Shown here piece by piece: positions 25,198 through 34,381 of a stretch of 64,000 nucleotides of DNA. Location of the stretch: contig JAXHSW010000007.1 of the NCBI GenBank assembly GCA_034190295.1, forward strand, positions 1 through 64,000, read 5' to 3'. Origin of the DNA: Okeania sp034190295. Its GTDB lineage: Bacteria > Cyanobacteriota > Cyanobacteriia > Cyanobacteriales > Microcoleaceae. Under the pieces are notes generated by a model. The model did no database searches. It saw nothing but the letters and a program-made list of their open reading frames with translations, and was not told the origin of the DNA. The first letter of the stretch is position 1, and every line of letters starts with the position of its first letter. Both the position numbers and the translations under genes were made by a program.

Positions 25198-25821
25198 ATG
25201 CGTGGAATCACAATAAGCGATCGCCAACCAAATAACAATATCTTAGCAGTCAATCTAGCTGATATTCTTCAATTACTCGGCTCAAAACTTGCCAGCACAG
25301 AATGGGAAATATCAGATATTGAATGTTTGGGAACCAATAGGGAGCGCCTCCATCAATTAGCCGATACCGAAACCAGAGTCTCTGGAGAAACCCTGTTACA
25401 AATAGCCAGCAACGTTACCCAAATCATCGACGGTACATTCTTATGCTACCAAGACAACGGACAAGAGCCAAATATAATTGTTCGTGCCGTAGATAGCAGT
25501 GCTTACGATGTAGAAAGTAGCGATGAAACTATATTAACAAAATTACGACAACGCTTCCAACAAGTCGAAGACTTACCAGAAACAGAAACTCAGGCAGACC
25601 TAGCTCTCAATTTACAGTTTACTGAACTTTGGATTGACCACACTACTTTTCCCCCTCAAGTGTTAATTTTAATCGCCAATACTTCAGGTCAAAGCTATGT
25701 TTATAATCCCGCTGAAAATTATCAACTATCTTTTTCTAGTGATACCTACGAAGACAGTCAAACCTGGCTCTTAACCAAGCAATATCAGAGAGTTGAAGGT
25801 CGCTTGCCTGTCGCAACTTAA
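25198..25821 (+). CDS. Putative immunity protein for the adjacent toxin
   Basis: 207 residues. I do not recognise a named family. It looks soluble and acidic, with a helical N-terminal part (ILAVNLADILQLLGSKLAST) and a mixed middle (EISDIECLG...TFLCYQDNGQEPNIIVRAVD). It starts 16 bp after the toxin-like frame on the same strand, the typical place for an immunity gene, which is the basis for the call. The start follows AACAGGAAATATG, with AGGA at slightly short spacing. Confidence 0.55.
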   Translation: MRGITISDRQPNNNILAVNLADILQLLGSKLASTEWEISDIECLGTNRERLHQLADTETRVSGETLLQIASNVTQIIDGTFLCYQDNGQEPNIIVRAVDSSAYDVESSDETILTKLRQRFQQVEDLPETETQADLALNLQFTELWIDHTTFPPQVLILIANTSGQSYVYNPAENYQLSFSSDTYEDSQTWLLTKQYQRVEGRLPVAT

Positions 25822-25873
25822 AAGTCAAATGTTCGGTGCGTTACGCTTCTTAAGTCTATCTACTTTCAGAAAC

Positions 25874-26653
25874 TTATTTAGTTGTCCAAACAGCGCCAAA
25901 AATAGTTCCATGATTATCATTACCTGACTTATCTTTAACAAGATTACCAGAACCTTCATTAAAAGACCAATAACTAATAAGTCCTGGTTCATTACCCTGA
26001 AGAGAGTCAAGCATATTAGACTCTATTTCAGCATCACTTAATGCCCGATTCCAAATACTTAATTCGTCAATTTTTCCTTTGAAATGTGTCTGAGATGAAT
26101 TGACTTTATCCCAACCAATTAAGAGGGGTTGCTCGGAGGCAATATTGTAGTTTCCAATTCTGGAATTTGTTAAAGATGCAACGAGTTTTCCATTAGCAAA
26201 ATATGTCACTTTATTTCCTTGTTTACGAGCAATAAAGTGATGCCATTGCCCATTTAGTAAATTAGGTGGGTATGGATAGTCAATCCAATTAATACGATCT
26301 AGTTGAACATAAGGTATCTTATTTTCACTTCCTCTCCAACGACCATGAAATCCAAATAGAAATCCTATTCTTTCTGTCAGGCGATTAGACATAATTTGAG
26401 GATGAAGTACTTGTTCGCTTTCTAGGGCAAAAACCTGTACTGAAAATGTAAAGTCTCCAGTACCAATCTGATTAATTACATTAGTATTTTTTACTTGAAT
26501 ATAGTCATCAACTCCATCAAAATATAAGGCATAATTTCTTTGTTTACCGCTTGCAAATGCAGACATGATTAATATGTTTATAGGGATTAAGGTAGTCGCA
26601 ACGATTATAGTCAGTAAGCACTTAGAAAAGTTCATTCTTTCTGGCGTTTTCAA
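25874..26653 (-). CDS. Exported LamG/concanavalin-A-like lectin domain protein
   Basis: 259 residues. The hydrophobic signal segment at about 13-35 ends SAFASGK. It is followed by a LamG-like jelly roll: ALYFDGVDDYIQVKN (about 42-56), GQWHHFIARKQGNKVTYFANG near 140, and IDELSIWNRALSDAEI near 195, ending WSFNEGSGNLVKDKSGNDNHG. LamG_3 domains bind carbohydrate or protein outside the cell. No catalytic domain is present. The start may be the ATG at 26635 (residue 7) instead of 26653. Confidence 0.8.
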   Translation of the reverse strand: MKTPERMNFSKCLLTIIVATTLIPINILIMSAFASGKQRNYALYFDGVDDYIQVKNTNVINQIGTGDFTFSVQVFALESEQVLHPQIMSNRLTERIGFLFGFHGRWRGSENKIPYVQLDRINWIDYPYPPNLLNGQWHHFIARKQGNKVTYFANGKLVASLTNSRIGNYNIASEQPLLIGWDKVNSSQTHFKGKIDELSIWNRALSDAEIESNMLDSLQGNEPGLISYWSFNEGSGNLVKDKSGNDNHGTIFGAVWTTK

Positions 26654-27398
26654 AATTCATGTTAGTTTTTTGACAAAACATCAATAATATATCTCTATAC
26701 ATATTTACTGAATGGGCATATATTACCGAATAATTAAGGTTTAAATTATCTTTAGAATAAATAAATGACCGAAAATTCTGTTCGCTAATTCTATAGTTTT
26801 CAGGAGAAGTAATGATTAATTGTTAATTATTAATTATTAAACAGCGATCGAGATTGCTGTAGCAAATTTCTAAACAGCTATAGCATTCGCCACTATAGTT
26901 AGGACATCGGGTAATTATGATGATTTATGACGCGAGCAAGATGCTCGTACTAATTGTCCTAAGCAACCTAGCAGTTACTATAAGACTGCTACGAGCAAAT
27001 CTGGAATTTGGCCTAAGAGTCAAACAATTGTTGACAAAAACTCAAAAAAATGATATGTAGAGTTATGTACTTAGCTAAAACTCATTTAGATTCTATATTC
27101 CTCCTTGCCAGCTCCAGTATTCCCTGTTCCTTTTGCCAAAATATAGGATATAGCAGTCGAAGGAAAGGTTAGGACATATTATAAAGCTTAAAACTTAGAC
27201 AATGCAAGATTTTTCCTTATTCCTTCTACTATATATAGCTTAAATGCTGAACAACTTACAAACTATAGTTAAAATGTCTAAAATTAATCTCATCTGAGAT
27301 ACAGTTACTAGATAATCTTGATAAACTAAAATATCTGAATCAAAATTAAACAAACTCTTAAATCAAAAATTATTGAGGATAGGGAGTAAAAAAATAAG
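26654..27398. other. Repeat-containing spacer, no gene seen
   Basis: 745 bp without a supported gene. It holds a diverged copy of the AGCAGTCGAAGGA element (about 27150-27237) and scattered GAGCAAGATGCTC-type short palindromes. The last 100 bp presumably carry the promoter of the gene at 27399, but I see no consensus boxes I would stand by. Confidence 0.5.
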
Positions 27399-28796
27399 AT
27401 GACCACGAACTACCAAAAAACCAAAGAAAATTCAGAAAAAACAAGATTTCAAGAGCCTATTTCGGCAGAAAATCTTGCCGACAATTTGATGGAAGATATG
27501 TTCCGTGATATTGACCGAGTATTGGATGGTGGTACTCGTTTGCCGACTCAAGCAACTAAACCAGAAGTTGTCTCTTTAACACAAATTAAAATTCCTGAAA
27601 TTGTTCTGCCTCAAAAGAATACTCAACCTCCAGAAATTGACAAAGAAGAAAAGGTAAAATTAGCCAAAGTAGAAGCAGAAAAAAAACAAAGTCAATCATT
27701 AGATAAACTACTTTTAGGAGCAGCTTTTGCCTCTATATTAGTCACCCTTTCTTTGTGGTTAGTAACTAGAGGAGGACTCGATAAAATTTTGGGTTATTTA
27801 GGTTATGTAGAAAAGGCAAACGAATCATCAGAAACATTAACTCCTAAAGCAGCAGCAGATAAAGAATTTGCTGAATATATAGAGCGATCGCTCCAGATGA
27901 TTGAACAACAAGAAGCAACTCGCAAACAACAACAACAAATTCCCGGTATACCACCCGCTCCAGCAAGTAACAACTTACCAACAGTACCAGTACCAGCAAC
28001 CCAACCTACAAACACTAGCTTGCTATTACCGCTCAACCGACTGGTGGATCTCATGGAGGCACAAGTAGCAAAAGAACCCATAACTATTCCAGAAACTAAA
28101 GTGGTGGTAATTCCTCCAGTGCCAAGCGTTGTACCTTCAGCAGTAGCAGCAGCACCAAAGTCTGCCGAATCTTCCCCAAAGCCATCAGCAGCATCTGCAT
28201 CTAATGCTTCTGCCTCCGCAGAGGCTGCTGAAAACGTTACAGAAAGGTCGGAAGCAACAGAAACTGCTAAATCAGAAACCGCAAAAGTAGAGGATAAAGC
28301 TCAACCAGAAACGGCAAAAACAGAAACGGCAAAAGCAGAAACCGCAAAAACAGAAACCGCAAAAGTAGAGGATAAAGCTAAACCAACACAAGAAGTAGCA
28401 ACAAAACCGGAAGCAACAAGCCAACCGGAAGCATCATCCCAGTCCCAACCCGAAACTAAATCAGAAACAGAAACTAAATCAGAAACAGAAGCAAAATCAG
28501 AAGAGTCACAAGCGCCAACACAACCAGTACAATTACCTCCACCGCCAGCAGAAATACCTGCAACGAACACAGTTACAGAAAGTCAAGTTCAGATTCCTAT
28601 TAATACCTTGGTGGGTATTTTAGAGTTAGGGGAACGTTCCGCTGCTTTATTTGAAGTCGAGGGTGTAGCTCGTCGGATATATGTAGGCGAGAATATTGGT
28701 GGTAGTGGTTGGACTCTTGTTAATGTGGCAAACCAAGAAGCTGTGATTCGCCGTAACGGTGAAGTTCGTTCTGTTTTTGTAGGGCAACAGTTTTAG
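27399..28796 (+). CDS. Single-pass membrane protein with Glu/Ala/Lys-rich linker and GspC/PilP-like C-terminus
   Basis: 465 residues: a soluble N-terminus (about 1-100), one membrane helix (about 104-125, LLLGAAFASILVTLSLWLV), and a very long low-complexity linker of TETAK/SETE repeats (about 240-385). The compact C-terminal 60 residues (LVGILELGERSAALFEVEGV ... YVGENIGGSGWTLVNV) resemble the beta-rich GspC/PilP domain of type II secretion and type IV pilus machines. This architecture, an inner-membrane anchor with a periplasmic spacer, would suit an envelope-spanning role. The assignment is by pattern only. Confidence 0.6.
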   Translation: MTTNYQKTKENSEKTRFQEPISAENLADNLMEDMFRDIDRVLDGGTRLPTQATKPEVVSLTQIKIPEIVLPQKNTQPPEIDKEEKVKLAKVEAEKKQSQSLDKLLLGAAFASILVTLSLWLVTRGGLDKILGYLGYVEKANESSETLTPKAAADKEFAEYIERSLQMIEQQEATRKQQQQIPGIPPAPASNNLPTVPVPATQPTNTSLLLPLNRLVDLMEAQVAKEPITIPETKVVVIPPVPSVVPSAVAAAPKSAESSPKPSAASASNASASAEAAENVTERSEATETAKSETAKVEDKAQPETAKTETAKAETAKTETAKVEDKAKPTQEVATKPEATSQPEASSQSQPETKSETETKSETEAKSEESQAPTQPVQLPPPPAEIPATNTVTESQVQIPINTLVGILELGERSAALFEVEGVARRIYVGENIGGSGWTLVNVANQEAVIRRNGEVRSVFVGQQF

Positions 28797-28906
28797 TTTA
28801 AGGGAACAGGGAACAGCTTATCTGTGGGAAAAATATTTCCCTGTCTTACGGTTTGCGATCGGTATAAGTTCTAACCAACCCATTCTTTGCTAATATATGA
28901 GTCAGA

Positions 28907-29016
28907 ACTTACGCAAATTCACATTGAAAACGCCATATGTAGGGGCGAATGGCATTGGCTAACGCCAAGCTCCGAAGGGCGCCCTCACTCACTGGATTTA
29001 ATTTCCGTGCGTAAGT
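28907..29016. repeat. ACTTACGCA...TGCGTAAGT palindromic element
   Basis: The inverted ends ACTTACGC and GCGTAAGT enclose a nested GTAGGGGCGAATGGCATT REP. The same design occurs at 46947-47032 and 61739-61822, and a left half lies inside the glycosyltransferase gene at 4816-4870. Confidence 0.7.
28939..28986. repeat. Left arm of 48-bp perfect inverted repeat flanking the TIGR04376 gene
   Basis: Starts GTAGGGGCGAATGGCATT and ends GGGCGCCCTC. It is a perfect 48-base inverse of 29789-29836, with the gene 29080-29658 between the arms. Confidence 0.9.
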
Positions 29017-29079
29017 CCTGTAAGTTATAAAGTAAAATTTTCCACTGCTTAATCCTGCTAATTTTATGTAATCTTAACT

Positions 29080-29658
29080 ATGGGTTTATTTGACGATTTC
29101 AGCGAATTTCTAGAAAATCGGCTTGAAGAGTTTCTGCGGAATAATCCTCATTTAGAACTCCAAGCACTCGAAGAGCAACTACGCAAACAAGAAGAAGACA
29201 CGTTGCGTCTGGTAGCGCAACTCCAGCGCCAAGAAAAAAAATCAGAGCAAGACATTCTTTCAACAGCGCAAGAAGTGCAGCGTTGGCATAATCGAGTGGA
29301 AAAAGCACGAACAGCTAATCGACTCGATCTAGCTCAAGCTGCTCAAGAAAGGGAAGCATCTTTTTTACGCCAAGGTAATCAACATTGGGGACAGATGCAA
29401 GGATGTAAGCAGCGTATCCAACAAGCGAAAGAACTCTATCGTCAAATTAAACAACGTCGGGAGGAAGTACGAGCAAAAGCAGTTGAAGCTGAAGCTAATC
29501 GTTATACTGCTAGGAATGAAAGACGTTGGGAAACCGATGGCTGGAATCAAACCAATTCCTATAATTTTGCTAATTCATTAGACCCTTTAGAAGCACAGTT
29601 TAAAAGTTTGGAAACAGATGAGGAATTAGAAAAACTGAAGCGGAATATGGGAAAGTAG
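29080..29658 (+). CDS. TIGR04376 family cyanobacterial protein
   Basis: 192 residues. The N-terminus MGLFDDFSEFLENRLEEFLR and the following NPHLELQALEEQL are the hallmark of TIGR04376, a conserved cyanobacterial family of unknown function. A long coiled coil follows (about 25-140, with RQGNQHWGQMQGCKQRIQ), then a polar tail. The start is fixed by the conserved N-terminus. The gene is enclosed by 48-bp perfect inverted repeats, an unusual setting for a conserved gene. Confidence 0.85.
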   Translation: MGLFDDFSEFLENRLEEFLRNNPHLELQALEEQLRKQEEDTLRLVAQLQRQEKKSEQDILSTAQEVQRWHNRVEKARTANRLDLAQAAQEREASFLRQGNQHWGQMQGCKQRIQQAKELYRQIKQRREEVRAKAVEAEANRYTARNERRWETDGWNQTNSYNFANSLDPLEAQFKSLETDEELEKLKRNMGK

Positions 29659-29788
29659 TAGTTTGATATTAAGCCCAATTTGCTACTGAGAAGCGATCGC
29701 AATTTTAGCATGAATTTTCTCTAGTGCAGGATGGCGGAAATAACTGACCAGTTACAAAATCCTAAAAGCCTTAACAATCAATACTTTT

Positions 29789-29836
29789 GAGGGCGCCCTT
29801 CGGAGCTTGGCGTTAGCCAATGCCATTCGCCCCTAC
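29789..29836. repeat. Right arm of the 48-bp perfect inverted repeat
   Basis: Exact reverse complement of 28939-28986. The rest of the 383-bp spacer (29659-30041) holds a CCCCTCCtGGGAGGGG hairpin (about 29927-29942) and an AACCGGATTTGATAT motif that recurs near 61905. Confidence 0.9.
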
Positions 29837-30041
29837 GACTTTTGATATAGAATCCGGTTATACAGTATATGTATATGTTGATAATTCTATCCACACTTTC
29901 TCGCCTTCAATCTCTCCACCCTTCCCCTCCTGGGAGGGGTTAGGGGTGGGTTCCCACACTTCCCACCCGGACCACACTCCCCACCCCCAAATATATGATA
30001 AGTATTCAACCGGATTTGATATGACCTCCGCGTAGCGGCTA

Positions 30042-31616
30042 CTAGAAAGAACTAAACCCGAAATGCTGAACGCCAAACTTACTGGAAGTTTGACAAGAAA
30101 CATCTAGGTTCTTAACAACTTTTTGATAAATTTCCTCCGCTTGTTCGGGAGAATTACCAATACTTGTTATACCTAATTTGCCAAATTGTGATAAACAACC
30201 CATCATGTGAAATACAGTTCCGGTCTCAGTACAACTATCAAAATGCAATTGATTAAAGGCAATAATATCCATCAAATCATTAGGTAATAAACCCCGATAA
30301 GAACTTTTTTGTAAATTATCAGTAGCTTTGTAAAATTTTGCCCGCCCCTGCTGACTATAAAATAAAGCAGTGGTGCGGTCGTAACGTCCATTTGTTAATA
30401 ATTTTAATGTCATAAATGGATGAGTTGTACCACCACGACGCAAGTTAATTTCAATGGCAGATAAATCCCATTTTGGGGTAGCATTTTCACCTTTATATAC
30501 AGCAATAAAATCTACAGCAAATCTATCTAAAGCACCTTTTTCAGCTAAAATTTTTCCTACTTTCATGCCCAACTCTTGTAATTGTAATCGGTAAACTTCA
30601 TCAGCAGGAAAACGACAACCAAGAAAAATTTGTCCATCAGGTCCGCCTAAAATTTGGTCATGGGTAGAAACAATTTCAACTTCTCCATTGGGAGCGATCG
30701 TACCTTGTACGCTTGGCGATCGCTTCACATCTCCTTCTATAAAAGCTTCTGCGATCGCTCCTAATTCAACAATGCGCTGACTAAAATTTTCCCATGTTTC
30801 ATCACGAGACTGAAAGCGTAGTGTACTAAAGCTATTGCCTATTGCTGTCACTAAGTCACTCTTGACTTCTCCTTGTAATGGTTGTAAGTCTAACAGTGCA
30901 TTACCTTCGCCAGAAAAACCCTCATCCAATTTAATCACAATTCTTTGTAGGTGAGGTTGACGCTCCCACAACTGCGCTGTTACTAATGCCAAATCATCAA
31001 CATTCCAAACTAACTCACTCCCATCAGGATGAGGGATATCGCATTCAGCAAATATCTGCCTGCTGCCACTTTTAGTCCCCCAACAATTCAAATCTGGGTC
31101 TGATGCTAACAGAGGAATACCTAACTTTAGGGATAGCTCTCGCTCAAGTGAAGTAGAGTTATAACAGACCATGTAGGACTTATCCCGGCGCAATGCTTGA
31201 CGAATACGGTCAATGAGACGGGGACGTTCTAAAATTTTTTCCGTTAGAGGTCTTGCAGAAGTATCATAGGTGGCAAATAGGAGTAGTCGCTCGCGAGCGT
31301 GGGAAAATGGGATTCCTGGTAACAGTTGTAAGTAATAGTCAATGATGCTCGGATGCAGAGGTTCGGAAGTAATGTAAATTAATCTGGTTCGGGGGTTACG
31401 CAGACGAATTAAAGAAAATAGATATCGTTCTTCATAATTGTGATTTCCCTCTATCTTTTGCAACTCCCGTTGATCGAGTGTGACAGAAGGAATAATCAAG
31501 ATATCAGAGTCACCGTGCTCACTTACATCTATACTTTCCCAGCGATCGCGTAAATCACTTTGTAGTTCTCGAAATCTTGAGACTTGTTTTGCTTCATTAA
31601 TATCTGATTTTGTCAT
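30042..31616 (-). CDS. PGM1-related ATP-grasp peptide ligase-like protein
   Basis: 524 residues. The N-terminal third is a Rossmann-like region (ILIIPSVTLDQRELQKIEG, RLIYITSEPLHPSIIDYYLQ). The middle and C-terminal parts are an ATP-grasp ligase: VIKLDEGFSGEGNA near 225, AEAFIEGDVKRSPSVQG near 290, and the metal-binding strand SAIEINLRRGGTTHP near 390. This matches the family named after the pheganomycin ligase PGM1, which joins peptides through amide bonds. The substrate here is unknown, and homologues are widespread in cyanobacteria outside biosynthetic clusters. Start ATG 31616. Confidence 0.8.
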   Translation of the reverse strand: MTKSDINEAKQVSRFRELQSDLRDRWESIDVSEHGDSDILIIPSVTLDQRELQKIEGNHNYEERYLFSLIRLRNPRTRLIYITSEPLHPSIIDYYLQLLPGIPFSHARERLLLFATYDTSARPLTEKILERPRLIDRIRQALRRDKSYMVCYNSTSLERELSLKLGIPLLASDPDLNCWGTKSGSRQIFAECDIPHPDGSELVWNVDDLALVTAQLWERQPHLQRIVIKLDEGFSGEGNALLDLQPLQGEVKSDLVTAIGNSFSTLRFQSRDETWENFSQRIVELGAIAEAFIEGDVKRSPSVQGTIAPNGEVEIVSTHDQILGGPDGQIFLGCRFPADEVYRLQLQELGMKVGKILAEKGALDRFAVDFIAVYKGENATPKWDLSAIEINLRRGGTTHPFMTLKLLTNGRYDRTTALFYSQQGRAKFYKATDNLQKSSYRGLLPNDLMDIIAFNQLHFDSCTETGTVFHMMGCLSQFGKLGITSIGNSPEQAEEIYQKVVKNLDVSCQTSSKFGVQHFGFSSF

Positions 31617-31732
31617 TGCATTACATTATTTTAAAATTTTTTTATATAACTATAAATGCTAACATTTTGATAAAACTAATAAAATAATATTAGTCCTAAT
31701 TAAAAGAACTTTCCTTTGCTGCAAGATTTAAT

Positions 31733-31918
31733 ATGACTGATTCTAATTTTAATAACGAATTGAAATGGACACCAGAAGCTCAAATTAAATTAAAAAACAT
31801 TCCCTATTTTGTTCGAGCTCAGGCCAGAAAGCGAATTGAAGATTTGGCCAGAGAAGCAGAGCAAGAAGTCGTCACAGCAGAAATAGTTGAGCAAGCTCGA
31901 TTAGAATTTGGCCAGTAG
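31733..31918 (+). CDS. PCP-reductase-like small protein (PF08369 type)
   Basis: 61 residues: ELKWTPEAQIKLKNIPYFVR followed by AQARKRIEDLAREAEQEVV and VTAEIVEQAR. This is the short domain found at the C-terminus of the light-independent protochlorophyllide reductase subunit ChlB, here as a stand-alone peptide, as in many cyanobacteria. Its role is unknown, possibly a helical docking module. A TTTAATATG leader precedes the ATG. Confidence 0.85.
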   Translation: MTDSNFNNELKWTPEAQIKLKNIPYFVRAQARKRIEDLAREAEQEVVTAEIVEQARLEFGQ

Positions 31919-32081
31919 GTGAAAGAAGTCAGATGACTTGCGCGTAGCGCTATAACACCATCCCGATCGACAAAATTGTGATGAAGAAAACAATTTACTT
32001 TTTGAAGTCTAGAAAAAGGACTCATAAAGCCTTAGACTGGAGTGTTGCAGATAGTCAAGTTTGAGGTCTACAAAATCAAAA

Positions 32082-32807
32082 GTGAGAAAAATTATAATTG
32101 CTGGGAACTGGAAAATGTACAAAACCCAGGCAGAAGCTAAAGAGTTTCTCCAGGGTTTGATGTCTCAACTCATAGAAATCCCTGAAAAACCTGAAGTAGT
32201 TCTCTGCACTCCCTTTACTGCACTAGATTTTATGTCAAAAAATTTGCACGGGAGTCGGATCAAGTTGGGTGCCCAAAATGTGCATTGGGAAGAGGAGGGA
32301 GCATATACAGGAGAAATTTCTGGCCTAATGCTCAAGGAAATAGGAGTTAGTTATGTAATTGTTGGCCACAGTGAGCGTCGTCAATATTTTGGTGAAACTG
32401 ACGAAACAGTTAATTTGCGCTTAAAAGCTGCTCAGAAGTATGGTTTAACCCCTATTCTCTGTGTGGGAGAATCTAAGGAGCAAAGAGCTGCTGGTGAAAC
32501 AGAATCACATATCTTTTCTCAGTTGGCCACAGATTTAATTGATGTGGACCAGAAAAATCTAGTAATTGCTTATGAACCCATCTGGGCCATTGGTACTGGT
32601 GATACTTGTGAAGCGAAAGAAGCTGACCGTGTTATTGGTTTAATTCGTAGTAAGTTAACTAATCCTAATGTCACTATTCAATATGGTGGGTCTGTTAAAC
32701 CTAATAATGTTGATGAAATTATGGCTCAACCAGAAATTGATGGTGCTTTAGTTGGGGGAGCAAGTTTAATGCCAGATAGTTTTTCTCGTCTGATTAATTA
32801 TAAATAA
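32082..32807 (+). CDS. tpiA: Triosephosphate isomerase
   Basis: Interconverts dihydroxyacetone phosphate and glyceraldehyde 3-phosphate in glycolysis and the Calvin cycle. The GTG at 32082 gives the canonical VRKIIIAGNWKM start (241 residues). A TTG at 32061 would add seven residues that the family lacks. Visible active-site elements are NWKMYK (Lys), VGHSERR (His), AYEPIWAIGTG (catalytic Glu, loop 6) and QYGGSVKPNN. folP lies downstream, a common cyanobacterial order, here separated by 478 bp of repeat-containing DNA. Confidence 0.96.
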   Translation: MRKIIIAGNWKMYKTQAEAKEFLQGLMSQLIEIPEKPEVVLCTPFTALDFMSKNLHGSRIKLGAQNVHWEEEGAYTGEISGLMLKEIGVSYVIVGHSERRQYFGETDETVNLRLKAAQKYGLTPILCVGESKEQRAAGETESHIFSQLATDLIDVDQKNLVIAYEPIWAIGTGDTCEAKEADRVIGLIRSKLTNPNVTIQYGGSVKPNNVDEIMAQPEIDGALVGGASLMPDSFSRLINYK

Positions 32808-33045
32808 TTTAAGGATTTTTGATGATTAATTAGACTTCTTGTAGAAGCTAAAAAAAGGGAGAAAAAAAGAGTATGTTACAGCAAAATATAAATATAATTT
32901 CACCAATTTTTTAAACAATTTGCACTATAACATAATTATAATTGGTGACAATAATTATGGAGAATAAAACTTCACTATTATATATAGATTTGGTTAAAGT
33001 CTCCAGTATAGTTTTTGCTCTACTAATATTAAATCCGTTGGTTTA

Positions 33046-33071
33046 TCGTAGGGGCGAATGGCATTCGCCCT
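33046..33071. repeat. REP copy (GTAGGGGCGAATGGCATTCGCCC) between tpiA and folP
   Basis: Short palindromic element GGGCGAATGGCATTCGCCC in the spacer 32808-33285. The rest of the spacer is AT-rich and shows no gene. Confidence 0.75.
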
Positions 33072-33285
33072 CTTATATTCCGATCGCCATTCATGCTCAT
33101 TTGTAGGGGTTTGGTAAAAAAAACCTACAGGGTGTGAATTGTACCGATGCTACCGGATTTGATATAACAGTTATATTTGACAACTTTTTTTCTTCCTTTT
33201 TGCTTTTTGCTCTAATTATCCTGAAATTAATTCTGGTAAATGATCTAATTATGATTTACTGGAAAAATTATTAAAAATCATCAAA

Positions 33286-34128
33286 ATGTACAATTACTAT
33301 CAAAATTTTGCTTGGGGAAAACGTACCTATATTATGGGTATTTTGAATGTAACACCAGATAGTTTTAGTGATGGTGGTGATTTTAATACATTAGAAACTT
33401 CTTTAAAACAAGCAAAAAAAATGGTAGAATCTGGTGCCGATATGATTGATATTGGCGGTCAATCTACTCGACCTGGGGCTGAAGTTGTTTCTCTGGATGA
33501 GGAAATTAATCGGGTTTTACCAATAATCAAGTTATTAAGAAGTCAGCCAAATATTTGTGCTGAAATTCCAATTTCTGTGGATACAACTAGAGCAGTAGTT
33601 GCACAAAAAGCTGTGGAAGTTGGTGCTAATTTAATTAATGATATTTCTGGGGGGACTTATGACTCAGAGATGTTTTCAGTGGTGGCTGGTCTTAAAGTAC
33701 CAATTATATTAATGCACATTCGGGGTACGCCAAAAACAATGCAACAATTGACAGATTATCAAGATTTAATTGGGGAAATATATCAATTTTTAGAGAGTCG
33801 AATTGAGGCTGCTATAACAGCGGGAATTGAACGGGATAAAATTATTATTGACCCTGGTATTGGCTTTGCAAAAAACTACGAACAAAACTTAGAAATTATC
33901 CGCAATTTATCAAAATTTAGAAGTTTAAATTGTCCGATTTTAGTAGGGTTATCTCGTAAAAGTTTTATTGGTAAAATTTTAAATCAACCTGATGCTAAAC
34001 AAAGGGTTTGGGGAACTGCTGCTGGTTGTGTGGCAGCGATCGCTGAATCTGTAGATATTTTACGAGTTCACGATGTGAAAGAAATGTCTGAAGTTTCTCG
34101 AGTTGCTGATGTTATTTTTAGGAAGTGA
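33286..34128 (+). CDS. folP: Dihydropteroate synthase
   Basis: Condenses p-aminobenzoate with hydroxymethyl-dihydropterin diphosphate in folate synthesis. 280 residues with the family signatures MGILNVTPDSFSDGG (residues 17-31), MIDIGGQSTRPGA (about 55-67), ISVDTTRA and NDISGG (pterin site), and IIDPGIGFAK and LVGLSRKSFIG (phosphate-binding region). The start ATG at 33286 gives a short leader before the conserved core. No other folate genes are adjacent. Confidence 0.97.
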   Translation: MYNYYQNFAWGKRTYIMGILNVTPDSFSDGGDFNTLETSLKQAKKMVESGADMIDIGGQSTRPGAEVVSLDEEINRVLPIIKLLRSQPNICAEIPISVDTTRAVVAQKAVEVGANLINDISGGTYDSEMFSVVAGLKVPIILMHIRGTPKTMQQLTDYQDLIGEIYQFLESRIEAAITAGIERDKIIIDPGIGFAKNYEQNLEIIRNLSKFRSLNCPILVGLSRKSFIGKILNQPDAKQRVWGTAAGCVAAIAESVDILRVHDVKEMSEVSRVADVIFRK

Positions 34129-34148
34129 AGAAGAAGGGTTAAAATAAT

Positions 34149-34375
<227 letters not shown>

Positions 34376-34381
34376 TAAATA

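Noticed and set aside
27803..28570. Minus-strand frames opposite the Glu/Ala/Lys-rich membrane protein
   Set aside because: Antisense shadows of a low-complexity coding region.
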